Part shown: in pieces, positions 25,607-28,439 of the stretch
Layout: each line of letters begins with the position of its first letter
Numbering within the stretch: position 1 is the first letter of the stretch
Assembly: GCA_964620325.1 (NCBI GenBank)
Contig: CAZUIM010000024.1
Location: 1-28,439 of the forward strand
Length of the DNA stretch: 28,439 nucleotides
Source of the DNA: CAZMYM01 sp964620325
Lineage (GTDB): Bacteria; Bipolaricaulota; Bipolaricaulia; UBA7950; UBA9294
Direction of reading: 5' to 3'
The notes under the pieces: model-generated
Told to the model about the DNA's origin: nothing
Database searches by the model: none
Seen by the model: the letters and a program-made list of their open reading frames with translations, nothing else
Translations under genes and position numbers: made by a program

Positions 25607-27367
25607 ATGGACAGCAAGATTCTGATTGGGCTGGCGCTCGTCCTCGGCATTCTGGCGATCGCGATCATCGCGCCGCAGCTCGAAGAACCGGACATCGAGA
25701 TGGTGGAATCGGGAATCCGCGGCGAGCTGATCGGAGGGGGCAGCTTCGTCCTCGAGCGCGATGGCCAAGCCGTGCTGGAAGAGGACTACACGATCTTCTA
25801 TCATGACACCGACGGGTACATGCTCCTCTCGCAGGGTGTGTTGTACGCCGAAGGCGCGGAGATCTCGTTGGCGCAACAGGCGCAATTCGATCGCGCCTTT
25901 CTGCCGACGTTCTACCAGCTCGCCGCCGACACGCCGACGGGGTCGCAGATCATCTCGGCCCAGATGGGGCTCACCGGCCTGACGATGGAGGTCCGGTTTG
26001 GCCTGGCGCGTCAGCAGGCCGAGGTGACAGACGTCGCGAACCTCGCTCTACTCGACAACAACGTGATCGGCCACTACGCGATCTTGTTGATGGCGATCCG
26101 GGCCGAGGCGATCGACCGGGACTTCGCTGCGGCGATTCCTCAGGCTCTCCTCTCCCTTCCGGCGAGCGTGAAGGGACCGAACACGATCGAGTTCGCCTCC
26201 GCTGGAGTCACACACGAAGGGAAGCGCTTTAACGTGCATCTCGGCGACACGCGAATCGTGCTGATCGAGTTCGAAGGTCGCATGGTCGGGCTGATCAACG
26301 AGACGCAGGGGACGTTCGGCTACGACACAGGCCGCTTTCCGGGGGGGATCGAACTCGTCGGCGAAGAGGAGGAAGCCTTCCTGCCCGAAGGCGTCACCGA
26401 GTGGCCGATCACGTTCGCCGGTGGCGACCTGACGCTGGCGGGCACGTTGACCCTTCCGGCCGGCGACGGACCGTTTCCGGCGGCGCTGTTCATTCACGGC
26501 TCCGGGCCGGTCGACCGGGATGGAAACGCGCCCGGCCTCGCGATGGACGCCTACCGGCAGCTGGCCCGCGCCCTCGCCGCGGAGGGCGGGATCGCATCGT
26601 TGCGTTTCGACAAGCGAGGTGTCGGAGAGAGCGAGGGCGACGCCGCGCTCGCCTCGATGTCCGACCTTCTCGACGATCTTCGCGCCGCGCTCGCCGCCTT
26701 GCGTTCACGATCGGAGATCGACGCGTCCAGGGTGATTCTGATCGGCCACAGCGAAGGGGCGTACCTCGCCCCGATCCTCGCCGGGGAGGATCGTACGCTC
26801 GCCGGCGTGGCCCTCCTCGCTGGGGCGGCCCGTCCGCTCGATGAGATCACACGGTGGCAGGTCGAGGCGATCCTTCGTCTGCAGGGAGCGACCGAGGAGC
26901 AGATCGCCGTCTCGCTCGAACAGGAAGACGAGTACATCGCGTTCGTCGAAGGGTCGACCGGTGAGTGGGCCGACCACACGATCGAGCAGCTGAAGGAGGC
27001 GATGCCGTGGTTGACCGCCGAGACGGCGGCGCGGCTCGCTGCCACGCCGCTGGCCCTCTCGTGGCTACGCGAGCACTACGTCGCCGATACGCAAGCTGCG
27101 CTCCGCCGGGTGACCGTGCCCGTCTTTGCGCTGAACGGCGAGAAGGATTTGCAGGTGCCCCCGGAGGAGGGTGAACGAATCCGCGAGATCCTCGAGGTGG
27201 CAGGAAACGAGGACGTGACCGTCCACCTCCTGCCAAACCTGAACCACCTGTTGCGGAGTCACCCCGAGGCGCCGAATCTGGTCTATCGTCATCTCGAGGA
27301 TTCGGTCGATCCTCGAGTGGTCGATCTCCTGCGTCGGTGGGCGGTCGAGCGGCTTGCCGCGGGATGA
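25607..27367 (+). CDS. membrane-anchored alpha/beta hydrolase with an unrecognised N-terminal domain (586 aa)
   Basis: Residues 5-23 form a hydrophobic signal anchor, so the enzyme is probably exported. Residues about 30-245 are a mixed alpha/beta domain I do not recognise. Residues about 260-586 are an alpha/beta-hydrolase fold: the oxyanion loop IHGSGPVDRDGN, SLRFDKRGVGESEG, the nucleophile elbow VILIGHSEGAY (Ser382), LNGEKDLQVPP (Asp514) and LPNLNHLL (His547) make a complete triad. This resembles bacterial esterases of the EstC/peptidase S9-like group. The substrate is unknown; peptidase or lipase activity is possible. The start is set by GGAGATGGGGGG just upstream; longer starts would precede the signal. 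Its 3' end overlaps rsmA by 14 nt. Confidence 0.85.
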   Translation: MDSKILIGLALVLGILAIAIIAPQLEEPDIEMVESGIRGELIGGGSFVLERDGQAVLEEDYTIFYHDTDGYMLLSQGVLYAEGAEISLAQQAQFDRAFLPTFYQLAADTPTGSQIISAQMGLTGLTMEVRFGLARQQAEVTDVANLALLDNNVIGHYAILLMAIRAEAIDRDFAAAIPQALLSLPASVKGPNTIEFASAGVTHEGKRFNVHLGDTRIVLIEFEGRMVGLINETQGTFGYDTGRFPGGIELVGEEEEAFLPEGVTEWPITFAGGDLTLAGTLTLPAGDGPFPAALFIHGSGPVDRDGNAPGLAMDAYRQLARALAAEGGIASLRFDKRGVGESEGDAALASMSDLLDDLRAALAALRSRSEIDASRVILIGHSEGAYLAPILAGEDRTLAGVALLAGAARPLDEITRWQVEAILRLQGATEEQIAVSLEQEDEYIAFVEGSTGEWADHTIEQLKEAMPWLTAETAARLAATPLALSWLREHYVADTQAALRRVTVPVFALNGEKDLQVPPEEGERIREILEVAGNEDVTVHLLPNLNHLLRSHPEAPNLVYRHLEDSVDPRVVDLLRRWAVERLAAG

Positions 27368-28229
27368 GCTCGACCTGACCGATCGCCGAACGATCCGGCG
27401 TCTGCTGGCCGAACTCGGCGTCCGGCCGAGCAAACGGCTCGGCCAGAGCTTTCTCGTCGATGCCGAAGCGCTCGATGCGATTCGGGAGGCCGTGGCCGGT
27501 GAAGAACCGACGCGGATCGTCGAGATCGGAGCCGGTCTCGGGGCGGTGACCCGGGTCCTCGCGCCGCTGGCGCGGGAGGTCACAGCGATCGAGCTCGACC
27601 GGCGGCTGGTCGAGGGCCTTCGGCGAACGATCGGAGATGTACCCGCCGTCACCGTCTCCTTGCAGGACGCACTCGAGTACCGGTTCGCGAGGGCTCCGGA
27701 CGGGGAGAAAGCCCTCGTCGTCGGCTCGATCCCCTATGCGATCACCGCTCCGCTCGTGCAGCACATCGTCGCCGGGCGGGGCGCCGTGACCGGCGCGGTG
27801 CTCGTCACGCAGGCCGAGGTGGCGGAGAAGATTGCCGCGAGCCCCGGACCTTCGGGAAGCGCGCTCGGAGTCCTGGTCAGGGCATACGCGGACGTCCGGC
27901 TCATCCGGCGAATCGGCCGGGAGAGTTTCCACCCTGTGCCCGATGTCGACTCGACGTTGTGGACGATCCGGTTCCTCGACGCGCCGCGCTTCACCGCGGA
28001 CTCCGCCGCGTTTTTCGCCGTCGTTCGCGCCATCTACGGGGTGCGGCGGAAGATGCTGCGGGTGGCGCTGCGATCGATCGCGACTCGCGAGGCGCTCGTG
28101 CGAGCGCTGGAAACGGCGGGGATCGAGGGAACCGTCCGCGGGGAGACGCTCGACTTCGACGAGCTCGACCGGCTCACCCGGGCGCTTGTGGCGCTGGAAG
28201 TGACGAACGGAAGTGATTTCTCGCCGTAG
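27354..28229 (+). CDS. rsmA: 16S rRNA adenine dimethyltransferase (291 aa)
   Basis: RsmA/KsgA dimethylates two adjacent adenines near the 3' end of 16S rRNA during small-subunit assembly. RPSKRLGQSFLVDAEALDAI is the N-terminal signature, VEIGAGLGAVTRVLA the SAM-binding loop, and IELDRRLVEGLR motif II. The catalytic motif, normally NLPY or NIPY, reads SIPY (residues 125-128). The C-terminal helical domain includes FHPVPDVDS and RRKMLRVAL, both typical. The likely start is TTG 27354, overlapping the hydrolase end; no ATG or GTG lies in frame before the conserved region. It is followed by the promoters of a 23S rRNA gene. The Ser for Asn change is allowed by the general N/D/S-PPY rule of adenine methyltransferases. 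Confidence 0.93.
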   Translation: MPRDELDLTDRRTIRRLLAELGVRPSKRLGQSFLVDAEALDAIREAVAGEEPTRIVEIGAGLGAVTRVLAPLAREVTAIELDRRLVEGLRRTIGDVPAVTVSLQDALEYRFARAPDGEKALVVGSIPYAITAPLVQHIVAGRGAVTGAVLVTQAEVAEKIAASPGPSGSALGVLVRAYADVRLIRRIGRESFHPVPDVDSTLWTIRFLDAPRFTADSAAFFAVVRAIYGVRRKMLRVALRSIATREALVRALETAGIEGTVRGETLDFDELDRLTRALVALEVTNGSDFSP

Positions 28230-28263
28230 AGGGTAGGCGCTCGATCGAGATTCGACGTTTCCC

Positions 28264-28292
28264 TTGACCGGGCGTTCCGGGTGAGATAAAGT
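28264..28292 (+). promoter_or_regulatory. 23S rRNA promoter P1
   Basis: A -35 TTGACC (28264-28269) and a -10 TAAAGT (28287-28292) are separated by exactly 17 bp. It lies 35 nt after the rsmA stop. Confidence 0.65.
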
Positions 28293-28319
28293 CTTCGCTA
28301 CGCCATTCGAGGTCGGCCC

Positions 28320-28348
28320 TTGACACAGTCAGGGGCCGGTGTTAGGAT
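28320..28348 (+). promoter_or_regulatory. 23S rRNA promoter P2
   Basis: A consensus -35 TTGACA (28320-28325) and a -10 TAGGAT (28343-28348) are separated by 17 bp, 56 nt downstream of P1. Tandem strong promoters with equal spacing are typical of stable RNA genes. Confidence 0.7.
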
Positions 28349-28355
28349 CGGCAGT

Positions 28356-28372
28356 TGCGGTGATTCACCGCA
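28356..28372 (+). other. leader hairpin upstream of 23S rRNA
   Basis: TGCGGTGA and TCACCGCA form a perfect inverted repeat (in practice a 6-bp stem with a 5-nt loop) right after P2. The leader then continues with TTCATTGACAAGTGAATAGA, a sequence type usually seen in the spacer before 23S genes. It may take part in rRNA processing or antitermination. Confidence 0.45.
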
Positions 28373-28409
28373 GTTCCGCGTTCATTGACAAGTGAATAGA
28401 GTGTGTGCC

Positions 28410-28439
28410 GCATAAGCGCAGTAAGGGCAGACGGTGGAC
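28410..28439 (+). rRNA. rrl: 23S ribosomal RNA gene, 5' end (partial)
   Basis: The last 30 nt, including TAAGCGCAGTAAGGG and ACGGTGGA, align with the conserved 5' terminus of bacterial 23S rRNA (E. coli GGTTAAGCGACTAAGCGTACACGGTGGATG; other phyla read GTAAGGGCxCACGGTGGATG). The start near 28410 is set by this alignment. The gene continues beyond the window. No 16S rRNA or tRNA lies between rsmA (ending 28229) and this start, and two promoters are directly upstream. Confidence 0.85.

Noticed and set aside
28385..28415. A third promoter (TTGACA at 28385-28390) before 23S
   Set aside because: No -10-like hexamer lies 15-19 bp downstream before the 23S start; the segment is better explained as a processing leader.

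Overview
This is a GC-rich bacterial chromosome segment with short intergenic gaps, many start/stop overlaps (ATGA, TGATG) and readable sigma70-type promoters. The K+-dependent-type membrane pyrophosphatase, rubredoxin and compact ISC genes fit an anaerobic, possibly thermophilic, environmental bacterium. An uncultivated lineage such as Bipolaricaulota/Acetothermia is a plausible guess, but nothing in the window proves it.

Positions 1-2340 look accessory. They hold the 3' end of an unknown gene, a small membrane protein, a reverse-strand micro-operon (ribbon-helix-helix protein, envelope protein, 28-residue peptide), and a decayed mntA-hepT toxin-antitoxin pair. This block sits directly against the 3' end of a complete tmRNA gene (ssrA, reverse strand, 2361-2722), a classic integration target. 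The tmRNA appears to encode an unusual tag ending in PSLN instead of the usual ALAA.

Positions 2800-12540 are core genes. comEC (without a C-terminal nuclease-like domain) and dprA are DNA-uptake and recombination genes, with convergent fxsA between them. valS, folC, uppS, cdsA and a PrsW-like membrane protease follow as an overlapping forward-strand run serving translation, folate metabolism, and peptidoglycan and phospholipid precursor synthesis.

Positions 12670-19420 hold a reverse-strand block: XRE regulator, smc, scpA, scpB, rubredoxin (52 residues), then iscS, iscU and an IscR-like Rrf2 regulator behind an internal promoter. It carries the whole SMC-ScpAB condensin, with an SMC whose coiled-coil arms are about half the usual length, and an iron-sulfur cluster assembly set with its likely sensor. 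A secreted coiled-coil protein with a C-terminal membrane anchor lies upstream on the same strand (19490-20461).

Positions 20670-28230 carry forward-strand genes: hppA (ion-pumping pyrophosphatase), a RimJ/RimL-like acetyltransferase, a DUF5808-like small protein, an ABC-2 exporter pair, a membrane-anchored alpha/beta hydrolase with an unrecognised N-terminal domain, and rsmA/ksgA. The last 180 bases contain two tandem consensus-like promoters, a short structured leader and the first about 30 nt of a 23S rRNA gene. No 16S gene lies upstream, so this 23S gene appears to be transcribed separately from 16S (unlinked rRNA genes). Several genes (95-aa protein, dprA, probably comEC) have their -10 box so close to the start codon that their mRNAs are probably leaderless.
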